The notes beneath the pieces were generated by a model. That model saw nothing but the letters and a program-made list of their open reading frames with translations. It had not been told where the DNA came from and ran no database searches. 64,000 nucleotides of DNA from Bacillota bacterium (GTDB lineage Bacteria; Bacillota_A; Clostridia; Lachnospirales; Lachnospiraceae), in contig JAEYMU010000002.1 in assembly GCA_023407175.1 (NCBI GenBank), positions 89,951 to 153,950 on the forward strand, written 5' to 3'. Of this stretch, positions 35,761 to 44,809 are shown in pieces (position 1 is the first letter of the stretch; the number at the start of each line of letters is the position of its first letter). The position numbers were made by a program, and so were the translations under genes.

Positions 35761-37278
35761 TTGGTTAGCATGTTAATTATTATAATTAATCTTTTAGTTG
35801 TATTTGCATTTTTATTTTCAGTACTTCTTAGCAATATCAAGCTGGATGCTTTTATGAAATCCATTGATAAAAAAGAGCATGGCCTATATCTGGTTTATCC
35901 ATTGGCAGATTATCTTCTGAACAAAACACCCTTAGGAAATTTGATAAATAAAAAAAATAGTAAGGAAGCATCCATCAAGGCACTCTATGTAACCGCCAGG
36001 CCGGAGCAAACCATAAGGCTTTTCTGGTGTGGCAAGCTTTCTTTGGTAATTGTAATATTTGCTGTTTTTAACCTGCTATCCCTTTTTAATCAACTGGCGG
36101 CAAGCAGTGCTTCCATGGTTTTAGACGGAAAATATTTGCGGCGTCCGGGCTATGGGGAAGGGAGCACTCAGGTTAATCTGGATGTTACCCTGGAGAATAC
36201 CAAGGAAGATTCCGGGCAGGAAGGAACTTCAAAGACTCGTGAAATACAGATCGATATCGATGAACGCGTCTACACAAAGGAAGAACGGGAGGATATCTTT
36301 GAGAAAGCCATAGAATATCTCTGGTCAACGGTATTGGCAGGCAATAAAGCCTTAGATCAAGTTAATACAGACTTAAATTTTATAGATAAAATACCGGGAA
36401 CTGCAGTTACGGTAGAGTGGAAACCGGAAGATATGCAGCTCATTGAAACTGATGGAACGGTCAACAACCAGGAAATTTCAGAAGAAGGGATAAAAACCTC
36501 GGTACAGGTGCTTTTACTCTGTCAAGGAGAAGGAAGAGAGCTTACTATGAACTTTTTGATTTTGCCAGGAACACATAGCGAAGAGGATGCCTTGGTAAAG
36601 GAGCTGCAGGAAAAAATTAAAGGTGTATCACAGGAAACCGCTGCGGACCCAATGCTTAAGCTTCCCGATACACTTGGAGAGTATCAGCTAATCTGGAAGG
36701 ATAAAAGAGAAGAGAATGGCACCGCGCTGTTATACCTGGGCATGATAGCCGCCTTTTTGGCTTGGATTGGCTTGGATAAAGAGCTTGACAGGAAGATAAA
36801 AAGACGCAGAGAACAGATGCTGTCAGACTATCCGGAGCTGATTAATAAGTTCACACTGCTGGTCAATGCGGGTATGACTATAAGACAGGCCTGGACCAGG
36901 ATAAGTGAGGACTATGGCAGTAAATCCGCAAAGGAAAAGAATAAAAAGCGTTACGCTTATGAGGAAATGCTTACTGCGGCCAACGAGCTTAAGCTTGGTA
37001 TGCCGGAAAGTATTGTATATGAGCAGTACGGGAGAAAAATCGGCCTGATTCCCTATATCAAGTTCACTTCCCTGATTTCCCAAAACCTAAAAAAAGGAAA
37101 CAAAGGGTTTACGGAGCTCTTGATGAAGGAGGCAAAGGAAGCCTTTGAAGAACGTAAGGAAACGGCAAAGAGACTGGGAGAAGAGGCTGGGACCAAGCTG
37201 CTGCTTCCGATGACAGTACTGCTGCTTATGGTTTTCTTGGTTATATTGATACCTGCTTTCCTGGCATTTCGGATCTAG
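35761..37278 (+). CDS. tadC: TadC-like platform protein with a large inserted domain
   Basis: A 505-residue membrane protein. The C-terminal part (about 350-505) is a type II secretion F domain (YPELINKFTLLVNAGMTIRQAW, SFxxE-type ending EEAGTKLLLPMTVLLLMVFL). Unlike compact TadC, it begins with two helices (about 4-23 and 91-110) and then a soluble, acidic segment of about 210 residues (120-320) before the next helix; this segment should face outside. The start appears to be a TTG at 35761 after AAGGAAAGG; an ATG at 35770 is possible. The inserted domain has no recognisable homology. Confidence 0.75.
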   Translation: MVSMLIIIINLLVVFAFLFSVLLSNIKLDAFMKSIDKKEHGLYLVYPLADYLLNKTPLGNLINKKNSKEASIKALYVTARPEQTIRLFWCGKLSLVIVIFAVFNLLSLFNQLAASSASMVLDGKYLRRPGYGEGSTQVNLDVTLENTKEDSGQEGTSKTREIQIDIDERVYTKEEREDIFEKAIEYLWSTVLAGNKALDQVNTDLNFIDKIPGTAVTVEWKPEDMQLIETDGTVNNQEISEEGIKTSVQVLLLCQGEGRELTMNFLILPGTHSEEDALVKELQEKIKGVSQETAADPMLKLPDTLGEYQLIWKDKREENGTALLYLGMIAAFLAWIGLDKELDRKIKRRREQMLSDYPELINKFTLLVNAGMTIRQAWTRISEDYGSKSAKEKNKKRYAYEEMLTAANELKLGMPESIVYEQYGRKIGLIPYIKFTSLISQNLKKGNKGFTELLMKEAKEAFEERKETAKRLGEEAGTKLLLPMTVLLLMVFLVILIPAFLAFRI

Positions 37279-37379
37279 GACGCAAGAGCTTTTTATAAGC
37301 TGCCATATGCGATTTTTTATAGCTATGTGTAAGTGTAATTCGGTAATAGACAATGCTTTGGAAAGGAGGAAGGCCCTGT

Positions 37380-37646
37380 TTGAACATGTCATATAAATAC
37401 CTATTCAACAGGGCAGGAAAGATTATGAGAAAAATTAAGGAACATGTAAAAGGGTTCTATTGGAACATTGCTGCAAGACAGTTGGACGGAATAGGAATTA
37501 TTGAGATTATTCTAATTCTTGTGATAATCATTGGTTTGGTGGTGATCTTTAGAAGCCAGATTGAAGCAATTATGAAAAAGGCATTCCAAATGATTACCTC
37601 TGGTTCGAATGAAATAGGAACAGAAATAGCTGTTCCCACACCGTAA
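37380..37646 (+). CDS. flp: Flp1-type IVb pilin precursor
   Basis: A small prepilin of 73-88 residues, the probable major pilus subunit. A basic leader is followed by DGIGIIEIILILVIIIGLVV. Cleavage after the Gly of LDG would leave Glu at position +5, the type IV pilin signature, followed by a single hydrophobic helix. The start is uncertain: TTG 37380 lies six bases after GGAAGG, while ATG 37386 or ATG 37425 would give shorter leaders. It sits between tadC and the DUF5702-like gene, and would be processed by the peptidase at 41423. Confidence 0.75.
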   Translation: MNMSYKYLFNRAGKIMRKIKEHVKGFYWNIAARQLDGIGIIEIILILVIIIGLVVIFRSQIEAIMKKAFQMITSGSNEIGTEIAVPTP

Positions 37647-37736
37647 TTACCAAAGAATACAGGGAACAACGGGAAATAATATTTGTCTGTAATCAGGTTG
37701 AGGAAAGCGGGATGGAGGTGGTATAACCTGTACCTG

Positions 37737-40247
37737 ATGAATTTTAAGACGGAAACTACAGGTTCCATCACAGTATATTTAAGTCTCATATTATTACTGA
37801 TACTTTCTTTGATCCTTACAATAACCGAGGGGGCCAGAGTCGCTACGGCAAGGATTTACGCCGAGAGAGCCCTTTCGACTGCCATGGATTCGGTATTGGC
37901 AGAGTATTATGGTCCTCTTTGGGAGGAATACCATATATTTGGCTTGTATACAGGGACGGATAGCATAGAGGAACAGGAAAAGCTGATGGAAGAAAAACTA
38001 TCGGATTATATGTCCTATACCTTCGAGCCGGAAAAGGGCCTTGATATAAGCAGCGAAAAGAATACGAATCTGTATCATATTATACTGGACAGTGTAGCAG
38101 CAGACAAGAAAGCTCTGCTGATGGATTATCAGGGAAAGCTCCTGATCAATGAAGCGGCGGAATATATGAAATATAAGGAATTGGGCAATGGAATGGAACT
38201 GCTGCTAGGTAAGCTGTCCCTGCTTGATACGCCGCAAAAGGTCAGCTATGTATATGAAGAAAAAGAAAAGGCTGAAAGTGAGCTGATAGAGATTGACCAA
38301 GGGATACTTGAGTTAATGGAATTGCTGGATGGGCTTAGTACCAGTGGAAAGGGAATTGAGACTGCTAAGGATAATGCTTTAAAAACAGAAGCGTATTTTG
38401 TTAAAAAAATATGCTATGAGGAGGTAACAAAGGAAGCTGTCGGCATCAATCATGAGAAGGTCTTCCTTGCACTTAAGAACAGCTATGTAAATCCGACCTC
38501 TGATTTTGAGACAATTAAAGCCGATTTTGCAAAACTTCTGGATACTGTCAGTCAAATAGCTTCGATAAATTTAAACATAAACCAGAAGAAAGAGGAATTA
38601 TTAGCAGCCCAGACAAGGCTGGAGGAGCTGAACGCAAGCGAGGAAAAAACCAAGGAGGATAAGGCCCAGATAAAGGAGGTAAAAAAGAATGTCAAATCGT
38701 TGAAGGCGACGTTAAACAGCTATGAGGACGACATCAAAGAGCAGGAGCAGGCAATATCCCGGCAGATTTCTTACATAACGGCTTCAAGGGAAAATATAAC
38801 TTTGCTGATATCAGAGATGAAGCCAAAGCTTAGCAAAGCAATATCAGCACTTGAGCATATCATTTTGAAAACAGAAATGGCGGCACCTGTGATTGAGCAA
38901 TATGAGACCCTTTTGGACAGCTATCAGGATCAGCTGGAGGAAGAGGTTTTCCGAGGGCTGGAAGAAAACCTGAAGGAAATGAAAAAATACGTCGCTGTCA
39001 GCAATGAGGGCTATGATTTTCAAGGAATGAAAGAAATTTTAAAGGAGAATTTGGAGGTCTTGATACAAACACAAGCTAATCTCAAAGAGGGGGAAATTAA
39101 ACTTTCAGGGAAGAAATATGAAGAGTCTAAAGACGCCTTTTCTGCTGCACAGGAGGGATTACAGAGCTATCAGATCAAGGGGCTGACCTTGGATTACAGT
39201 ACCCTGGTTTTGGATAATTCCGCACAGAATAGCTCCCTAAGTGCTGTTTATGAACTTTTGCAAAAGGGATTAACCAGTTTGGTGATTGATCCGGATAAAA
39301 TTTCAGAGGGAGAGCTGGCAGATAATACGCTGCCCTCTGAAATAGTGGAATTATCCCAGGAAAATACGGATTTCTTATCGCAGTTAACAGAGCTTTTTGG
39401 AAATTTTGCCGGTGAAGGCAGCTCTGGAACAGGAAAGCTATTTAACAGCTTTGACAGTGGTACAAAAATTGCGGAGCTGGCAGGGGACGGAGTCAATGCC
39501 TTTGCAGAGCATCTTCTTTATCAGGAATATTTGAAGGAGCATTTTGACATGTATCAGGTAGAAGGCAGCACATCAGGAAAACCTTCTGTGCTTGCCTATG
39601 AACAGGAATATCTTCTGGCAGGAAAGCTGACGGATCAGGAAAATTTGGCCTCGGTAATATCAAGAATTATCTTCCTTAGAATAATACTCGATTTTGTCAG
39701 TATCATCGGGGACAGTACCAGACGTAATGAAGCGAGGATGGCAGCCAGCGCAATGGTTGGCTTTACCGGTCTGCCGATTTTGATTGCAGTTATTCAAATA
39801 TTGATTTTATTAGCCTGGTCCTTTGCTGAAGCGCTCCTGGATGTTAATGCGCTGATGCAGGGCAAGGAGGTACCGGTATTAAAGAAGACGATTATTCTTC
39901 AGCTACCGGACCTGTTCCTGATTAACCGCAGCTTTCTTGATAAAAAGGCGGCTGGGATATCTGCTGCAAACGAGCTGTCCATGTCTTATCAGGACTATCT
40001 TCGGATGTTTTTCCTTCTGAAGACAAAGCAGGAGCTTGCTTATCGCTCTCTTGATCTTATGCAGGAAAATATACGTCTAAGATACGATACAAATTCCTTT
40101 AATATCACACGCTGTCTGTTTGGATATGAAGCGGTTATGGAATATACGGTACCGTCTAAATTTACCGGATTGGCCTTTGTACAGAGATTTCTTGGAGCAG
40201 ACAGTAAAGGGTTTCATTTTATAGTAAGCAATACTTACAGCTATTGA
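37737..40247 (+). CDS. Large TadG/DUF5702-like pilus-cluster membrane protein
   Basis: An 836-residue protein with one N-terminal helix after a short tail (TTGSITVYLSLILLLILSLIL), a long outside part containing coiled-coil stretches (about residues 240-370: QKKEELLAAQTRLEELNA and similar), and a hydrophobic region near residues 640-710. The N-terminal GSITVYL pattern matches the minor pilin-like proteins of clostridial Tad clusters (DUF5702). Its role is probably in pilus anchoring or as a minor surface component. The start is uncertain: GGAGGTGG is well placed for a CTG at 37728, and the next ATG is 37737. Confidence 0.65.
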   Translation: MNFKTETTGSITVYLSLILLLILSLILTITEGARVATARIYAERALSTAMDSVLAEYYGPLWEEYHIFGLYTGTDSIEEQEKLMEEKLSDYMSYTFEPEKGLDISSEKNTNLYHIILDSVAADKKALLMDYQGKLLINEAAEYMKYKELGNGMELLLGKLSLLDTPQKVSYVYEEKEKAESELIEIDQGILELMELLDGLSTSGKGIETAKDNALKTEAYFVKKICYEEVTKEAVGINHEKVFLALKNSYVNPTSDFETIKADFAKLLDTVSQIASINLNINQKKEELLAAQTRLEELNASEEKTKEDKAQIKEVKKNVKSLKATLNSYEDDIKEQEQAISRQISYITASRENITLLISEMKPKLSKAISALEHIILKTEMAAPVIEQYETLLDSYQDQLEEEVFRGLEENLKEMKKYVAVSNEGYDFQGMKEILKENLEVLIQTQANLKEGEIKLSGKKYEESKDAFSAAQEGLQSYQIKGLTLDYSTLVLDNSAQNSSLSAVYELLQKGLTSLVIDPDKISEGELADNTLPSEIVELSQENTDFLSQLTELFGNFAGEGSSGTGKLFNSFDSGTKIAELAGDGVNAFAEHLLYQEYLKEHFDMYQVEGSTSGKPSVLAYEQEYLLAGKLTDQENLASVISRIIFLRIILDFVSIIGDSTRRNEARMAASAMVGFTGLPILIAVIQILILLAWSFAEALLDVNALMQGKEVPVLKKTIILQLPDLFLINRSFLDKKAAGISAANELSMSYQDYLRMFFLLKTKQELAYRSLDLMQENIRLRYDTNSFNITRCLFGYEAVMEYTVPSKFTGLAFVQRFLGADSKGFHFIVSNTYSY

Positions 40248-40253
40248 TTTTGG

Positions 40254-40402
40254 TGGGTGGGGATGTCCGCTCTTCTATCTATAATGTTCTAAAATAAAAT
40301 CTATACATTCTATAATAAAAATAAAAACGAAATCTCTCCAAGAAATCATTTGCTTATATGAATTTTGTTCATTTCTAAAGGAAGAACGGACATCCCCACC
40401 CA
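40254..40402. repeat. 149-bp element with 22-bp terminal inverted repeats
   Basis: TGGGTGGGGATGTCCGCTCTTC at the left is matched by its inverse at the right with one mismatch. The centre of about 105 bases is very AT-rich and contains a smaller hairpin (AGAAAT/ATTTCT). No clear target duplication was seen. It splits the Tad cluster between the DUF5702-like gene and a TadE-like gene. It could be a MITE-like insertion or a long-loop terminator. Confidence 0.6.
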
Positions 40403-40497
40403 TCAGAATTAAAAAGGCAGTATACCACAAACTGTAGCATCCAGTACAGTACGAGCAGTTTTCAAACAGGCCCTAATTCAATCTATGAAAAATCAAT

Positions 40498-41421
40498 ATG
40501 AATATGAGGACAGGTGTGTATAGAATAGCGAAAGACATCTTAAAAAACGAAAGCTTTCGATGCCAGAAAGCTTCTCTAACGGTAGAAGCGGCCTTGGTCA
40601 TGCCGCTTTTTCTATATTTCATGATTGTGTTTCTGTATTTTATACAGATTTTTACGGTTCAGGAGCAAATACAGGCAGCAATTACAAGAATGGGACTTAA
40701 CTGGTCCAAGGCGACTTATTTTTATAAGGACTTTCCCGACTTAAGCGAAGCCCTAAGCTTTGATAAGACGGTATTTGGTAATGAAATGGATAATGTCATC
40801 GACGATATTACAGATCAGGTCATCAGCGGCAGCTCGTTAAAATTATATGCAATGGGATATTTGGACAAGGAGTTTGTGAATAAATCCTGCATTCAGGATG
40901 GCTTTAATGGTATTGATTTCTTCTATTCCAGTGTAATAAATCAGGAGGATTGTATTGATATTGTACTGAAATACCGGGTCAGCATACCAATTGAAATTTT
41001 TTCTCTTGGGGATATGAATATACTCCAAAGAATCAGGGTCAGAAGCTGGACCGGCTATGAGGTTAAAGAGACTTACACAACCGAGGAAGCTACGGATACC
41101 ACGATGGTATATATCACAGCTACGGGAACGGTATACCATAAAAGTCAAAGTTGCTCCCATATCAAGCTGTCAGTTATTGCTGTACAAGGGATACCTGTGG
41201 AACTGCGTAATGAAAGCGGATCAAAATATACCAGCTGCGATAAATGCTGTACAGGAAAGGAAGGGGATAATATGACCTATTATATAACCTCCTATGGTAC
41301 CAAATACCATCTGGACAGAAACTGCTCCAGGATAAAAAGGAGCGTCCAGGAAATACCGGTTTCCGAAGCAGGGGATAGGAAACCCTGCACAAGGTGCTAT
41401 AAAATAAGAGAGGAAGATTAG
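40498..41421 (+). CDS. TadE-like pseudopilin with two C-terminal cysteine repeats
   Basis: A 307-residue protein. An N-terminal pseudopilin segment (KASLTVEAALVMPLFLYFMIVFLYF) matches TadE, with VEAA as its conserved core. The C-terminus is unusual: two tandem units of about 45 residues share Y-I-T-x-x-G-T-x-Y-H-x4-C-S-x-I-K-x-S-V followed by a C-x-x-C pair (CDKC and CTRC). Each unit could bind one metal ion through Cys and His. They are expected outside the membrane. The nearest ribosome site is weak, and ATG 40504 is an alternative start. One base separates it from the peptidase gene. Confidence 0.75.
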   Translation: MNMRTGVYRIAKDILKNESFRCQKASLTVEAALVMPLFLYFMIVFLYFIQIFTVQEQIQAAITRMGLNWSKATYFYKDFPDLSEALSFDKTVFGNEMDNVIDDITDQVISGSSLKLYAMGYLDKEFVNKSCIQDGFNGIDFFYSSVINQEDCIDIVLKYRVSIPIEIFSLGDMNILQRIRVRSWTGYEVKETYTTEEATDTTMVYITATGTVYHKSQSCSHIKLSVIAVQGIPVELRNESGSKYTSCDKCCTGKEGDNMTYYITSYGTKYHLDRNCSRIKRSVQEIPVSEAGDRKPCTRCYKIREED

Positions 41422-41422
41422 C

Positions 41423-41851
41423 ATGGCAGAAATTTTTATCAAAATAATACTGGTGGGTATACTGCTTTTTTGCGCAATTTGGGATGTGATTAAGAAAAAA
41501 ATATTTCTTTGGAGTATTTTATCCGGGGCAATACTCATCGGTATTTGTCTGCCCTTTTGTGAAAATTTTTCTCTTTGGAACAGCATAGGAGGTTTCGCTG
41601 TCGGAGCTTTTGTTGTTTTGGTAAGTGTGGTTACAGTCGGCAAAATCGGAATGGGAGATGCACTTCTTTTATGCTTGACAGGAATGGCATTGGGATTTTG
41701 GAGTAATCTGGAGCTGTTTGCGGTTGCACTTCTTCTTGCCGCAATTATTTCAATTATTTTGCTGGTTGTACGTCTTGCAGACAGGAAAAAAAGCATTCCC
41801 TTTGTTCCATTTATATTGATAAGCTATTTATTTCTAGCCTTTGCAGGATAA
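41423..41851 (+). CDS. tadV: Prepilin peptidase TadV/CpaA-type
   Basis: A 142-residue integral membrane aspartic peptidase of the A24 family. The two catalytic Asp residues are seen in LFCAIWDVIKKKI near the N-terminus and in KIGMGDALLL (GxGD motif) near residue 78. It should cleave the Flp and TadE-type precursors of this cluster. The first gene residue follows directly after the stop of the TadE-like gene, and the next gene overlaps, so coupled translation is likely. Confidence 0.85.
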   Translation: MAEIFIKIILVGILLFCAIWDVIKKKIFLWSILSGAILIGICLPFCENFSLWNSIGGFAVGAFVVLVSVVTVGKIGMGDALLLCLTGMALGFWSNLELFAVALLLAAIISIILLVVRLADRKKSIPFVPFILISYLFLAFAG

Positions 41852-41870
41852 AGAAAGGTTGATAATAATT

Positions 41871-42515
41871 ATGGCAAGACCAGGAGAAAGCAGAGGATAT
41901 CATTCAATTGACAAGAGAAGGGCATTGCCAAAGCCGGTCAGTATGAAAGTCGGGGGAATATCCGGCAGTATCACGGTAGAGGCCTCCTTTGTTATGCCGA
42001 TTGTTATAATGACCATATTTTTATTGATATACCTTTCCTTTTATCTGCACGATATCTGCCGGATACAGGGAACCGTGGACCTTATTCTGCATCAGGCAGG
42101 TTTTTCCCTAAAGCATGAGGCAGACATTGCTACGGGTGAGGTGGATTATCAGAAGATCAATGACAGAGGAGTATTTTATTTGCTGTTTGGGAATATGCAG
42201 GAGGAAGAAGAGCAGATATACGGCCTGCTGAAGCAGACGCTGGCAAAGAAATTATTTCTTGTTAAGATTGATGAAATTAATGTGACAGTGAATAAAACAA
42301 AGGTTGAGGCTGTTGTTAAAACAGATACTCAGGTAAATCTCCCGGTATTCTCGTATCTGTTTGAATTACTGCCGGATAGGGAGATTAAAGCGGCATGTCC
42401 GGTTCACAATCCCGCAGAGACCGTCCGATATACGGAGGTTATTCTGGAGCTTGGCTCGGAAATAAAGGGAGTAGATGAACTGAAGGAAAAAATAGAGAAA
42501 TTCATTGGCTCATAA
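41871..42515 (+). CDS. TadE-like minor pseudopilin
   Basis: A protein of about 214 residues. After a basic N-terminus comes the pseudopilin motif GISGSITVEASFVMPIVIMTIFL, followed by a soluble part rich in charged residues. It parallels the TadE-like protein at 40498 but lacks the cysteine repeats. The ATG at 41871 has GAAAGG 12 bases upstream; a TTG at 41841 overlapping the previous gene or a TTG at 41859 are other options. A minor pilin or pilus-assembly role is inferred from the cluster. Confidence 0.75.
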   Translation: MARPGESRGYHSIDKRRALPKPVSMKVGGISGSITVEASFVMPIVIMTIFLLIYLSFYLHDICRIQGTVDLILHQAGFSLKHEADIATGEVDYQKINDRGVFYLLFGNMQEEEEQIYGLLKQTLAKKLFLVKIDEINVTVNKTKVEAVVKTDTQVNLPVFSYLFELLPDREIKAACPVHNPAETVRYTEVILELGSEIKGVDELKEKIEKFIGS

Positions 42516-42562
42516 GGCTTGCGGGCAAGAGTAAATTTACCGAGTGAGAATGGAGACCAAAC

Positions 42563-44179
42563 ATGAAAACAGAGTATAAGAAGGATTTAAGACATAATTA
42601 TATGATTGTGGCGGAATACGAAGGTGAGCATACGGATTCCTACAGTATGAAAATGCTGGAGTATCAGAAGATAGGAGGAATACTTCCGGTGGAGCAAAGG
42701 AGGCTGGATGAAAAAATCCTGTATTATTATAATATCTCCTCCAAGCAGTCCCTTGCCGCAATCTGTGACAGAACATCCCTGACAAAGGATAAAATAAGCC
42801 GGCTGTGTACCGGAATTAATTATGTGCTGGAAAGTGCCTATGAGTATCTTCTTACAGAGAATGATTTTATTCTGATGCCGGAATATATTTTTATTGAAGT
42901 GGTCTCGAATGAACCGTCCCTCTGTTTTCTGCCGGGATACGCTAAGCCGGTTAAGGAGCAAATGAGCAGCCTATTGGAATATCTTATGAATAAGGTGGAC
43001 TATAACGACAGAGAAGCAGTATTACTGGTATATCGTCTGTATGCAATCAGCAGGGAGGAAGGATATACCTTTGAGCATATGATTGAGGTGCTGCAGGAAC
43101 CGGCACAGGCTGGCGTATTATTACAGAAGGTGCCTGGAAGAAATACCAGGCAGCAGGAAGAGCTGCAGATGAATATAAACCTTAAGGATGCAGTTGGGAT
43201 TAAGCCAGAAGCGAGTAAAATTGAAGAGGGAAATGGATTGAAAAGGGGAATACAAAAAAATCTGCCGGAATATGGACCGGAAGAAAGCAAAATAAAAAAT
43301 AAAATTCCCGTGATGATGGAAAAGTTGGAAAAGGAAGTTGAGGTATCCGGCTATCCACTAAAAATTTATCTCTATACGGCAGCCGTTGTAATAGGTGGGC
43401 TTCTAATTTTAATCCTAAGCTTTTGTACAAAAGTGATATACAATACCTTTGGCAGTCAGATCGATTATATGAAGCTGTCCGCATTGCTTTTGGTGGTCTT
43501 TTGTGTGGAAGGATATCTGTTAAAAATTATATGGGACAGAAAAAATAAGATAACCCGTATAGTCACCCAAAATGAATATGTAAACCCAGATCAGTACATA
43601 AATTCTAAGGCGACAGAAGAGAACGGCCTTATGAAAACCGTTTCTAAGGATAAGGAGGATATATTTGTGGAAAAAAAGCCTGGACAACAGATACCGGGGA
43701 AGCAGGCACTGGGGTTACACATATTGGAGAAGCAGGAGCTTCGGGTCAATACAGGGAGCAACAGGATGCAATTTCCATTAGAAGAACAGAGAAAGGAGGA
43801 ATGGGAAGAGGACAACCCAACCTGTCTGCTTAATAGTGTAGGTCAGGACAGGAAGAGTCCCTCTTTGACTGCGCCAGCTTTTGAATGTATCTTAAAGGCG
43901 CTTGATGAGGAAAATGATCAAGTCATTCCGATTACGAATTTTCCGTTCTTTATCGGAAAGCTTAAGGAAAGTGTGGATTACTGCCTGGAAAGGGACGTGG
44001 TAAGCCGGTATCATGCAAAGCTTTTTAAAGAAAACAATATTTATTATATCATGGATATGAATTCTACCAATGGGACCTTTGTAAACGGAGAGGCCCTGAT
44101 TACTTATGAAAAACGGGAGATAAAGCAGGGGGATGAAATCAGCTTTGCAGATATAAAGTATCGGCTGGAGATAGCATAA
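42563..44179 (+). CDS. DUF6382-FHA domain membrane protein of the Tad cluster
   Basis: A 538-residue protein. The N-terminal 180 residues resemble DUF6382, common in clostridial Tad clusters. Two hydrophobic segments follow (near 270-290, IYLYTAAVVIGGLLILILSFC, and near 305-325), then a Gln/Lys-rich linker and a C-terminal forkhead-associated domain (about 455-535) with IGKLKESVDYCLERDVVSRYHAKL and MDMNSTNGTFVNG, the phosphothreonine-binding signature. It probably reads Ser/Thr phosphorylation and links it to pilus assembly. No kinase gene is adjacent. A terminator follows. Confidence 0.8.
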   Translation: MKTEYKKDLRHNYMIVAEYEGEHTDSYSMKMLEYQKIGGILPVEQRRLDEKILYYYNISSKQSLAAICDRTSLTKDKISRLCTGINYVLESAYEYLLTENDFILMPEYIFIEVVSNEPSLCFLPGYAKPVKEQMSSLLEYLMNKVDYNDREAVLLVYRLYAISREEGYTFEHMIEVLQEPAQAGVLLQKVPGRNTRQQEELQMNINLKDAVGIKPEASKIEEGNGLKRGIQKNLPEYGPEESKIKNKIPVMMEKLEKEVEVSGYPLKIYLYTAAVVIGGLLILILSFCTKVIYNTFGSQIDYMKLSALLLVVFCVEGYLLKIIWDRKNKITRIVTQNEYVNPDQYINSKATEENGLMKTVSKDKEDIFVEKKPGQQIPGKQALGLHILEKQELRVNTGSNRMQFPLEEQRKEEWEEDNPTCLLNSVGQDRKSPSLTAPAFECILKALDEENDQVIPITNFPFFIGKLKESVDYCLERDVVSRYHAKLFKENNIYYIMDMNSTNGTFVNGEALITYEKREIKQGDEISFADIKYRLEIA

Positions 44180-44233
44180 TGGATGCAATAGCAATGATGG
44201 TTGAAAACCTCTGTAAATAGTATTCTATGTTTT

Positions 44234-44270
44234 CGGTCCTCTGTTATAAAAAACGCAGAGGGCCGTTTTT
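44234..44270 (+). terminator. Terminator ending the Tad cluster
   Basis: CGGTCCTCTG pairs with CAGAGGGCCG around a 12-base loop, followed by TTTTTATTT. Confidence 0.85.
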
Positions 44271-44372
44271 ATTTCGACAAAAGATTAACGGAATCTGTTA
44301 TATAATAGAGCAATCACCCGGTATGAACCGACATAAAATAACCTCGTGTATACAAAAATGTATATCTGCATC

Positions 44373-44427
44373 TTGTAAATCTTGGAACGATAGTGTTACA
44401 ATAAAGTGAAGAAAAAGTGACTTTTTC
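44373..44427 (+). promoter_or_regulatory. Candidate promoter and start-site palindrome before a small membrane protein
   Basis: TTGTAA, an 18-base spacer and TACAAT are followed by a perfect palindrome GAAAAAGT-G-ACTTTTTC (44411-44427) at the expected transcription start. The one-base centre fits a DNA operator better than an RNA hairpin. Confidence 0.4.
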
Positions 44428-44449
44428 TTTGTGATTGGGGGACAATTAC

Positions 44450-44716
44450 ATGAAGAGACGATATGATATAACTCATGCGGTTATATTGATTTTGTTTCTT
44501 GTCGTAGCTAACTTCTTAGGAAATGCAATATTAAAGGGCATACTGCTATTACTGTTTTCCGGAATACTGGTCTTTAACGCCGTAACAAAGCTAAAGCAGA
44601 AGAAGGAAGACAAATTCACGGATAAGATATTGCTGGGAATTTTATTATTCTTAGATTCGGTACTGGTATTGGGGTCAGTATTCGTAATCGTATCGGCTGT
44701 TGTGGACGCCGTATGA
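44450..44716 (+). CDS. Small two-helix membrane protein, unknown function
   Basis: An 88-residue protein, not recognised. Two or three hydrophobic segments are visible (HAVILILFLVVANFLGNAIL, GILLLLFSGILVFNAV and the C-terminal LLFLDSVLVLGSVFVIV) separated by a basic loop (KLKQKKEDKF). The upstream ATG at 44435 is in frame, but ATG 44450 follows GGGGGA at a normal distance. It has its own likely promoter with a palindrome over the start site, which suggests regulated expression. Confidence 0.6.
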   Translation: MKRRYDITHAVILILFLVVANFLGNAILKGILLLLFSGILVFNAVTKLKQKKEDKFTDKILLGILLFLDSVLVLGSVFVIVSAVVDAV

Positions 44717-44809
44717 AACAATAAGAGTTATTCTTTGGAAGAAACAAGCGGTATTTGAGTTAGCATGCTATATGACAGGAACAGGAGAATCAGGATTGGG
44801 GTTTGGTGT

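Noticed and set aside
41221..41796. Minus-strand frame of 191 codons over the prepilin peptidase gene
   Set aside because: The plus-strand peptidase has both catalytic Asp motifs and the reverse frame has none.
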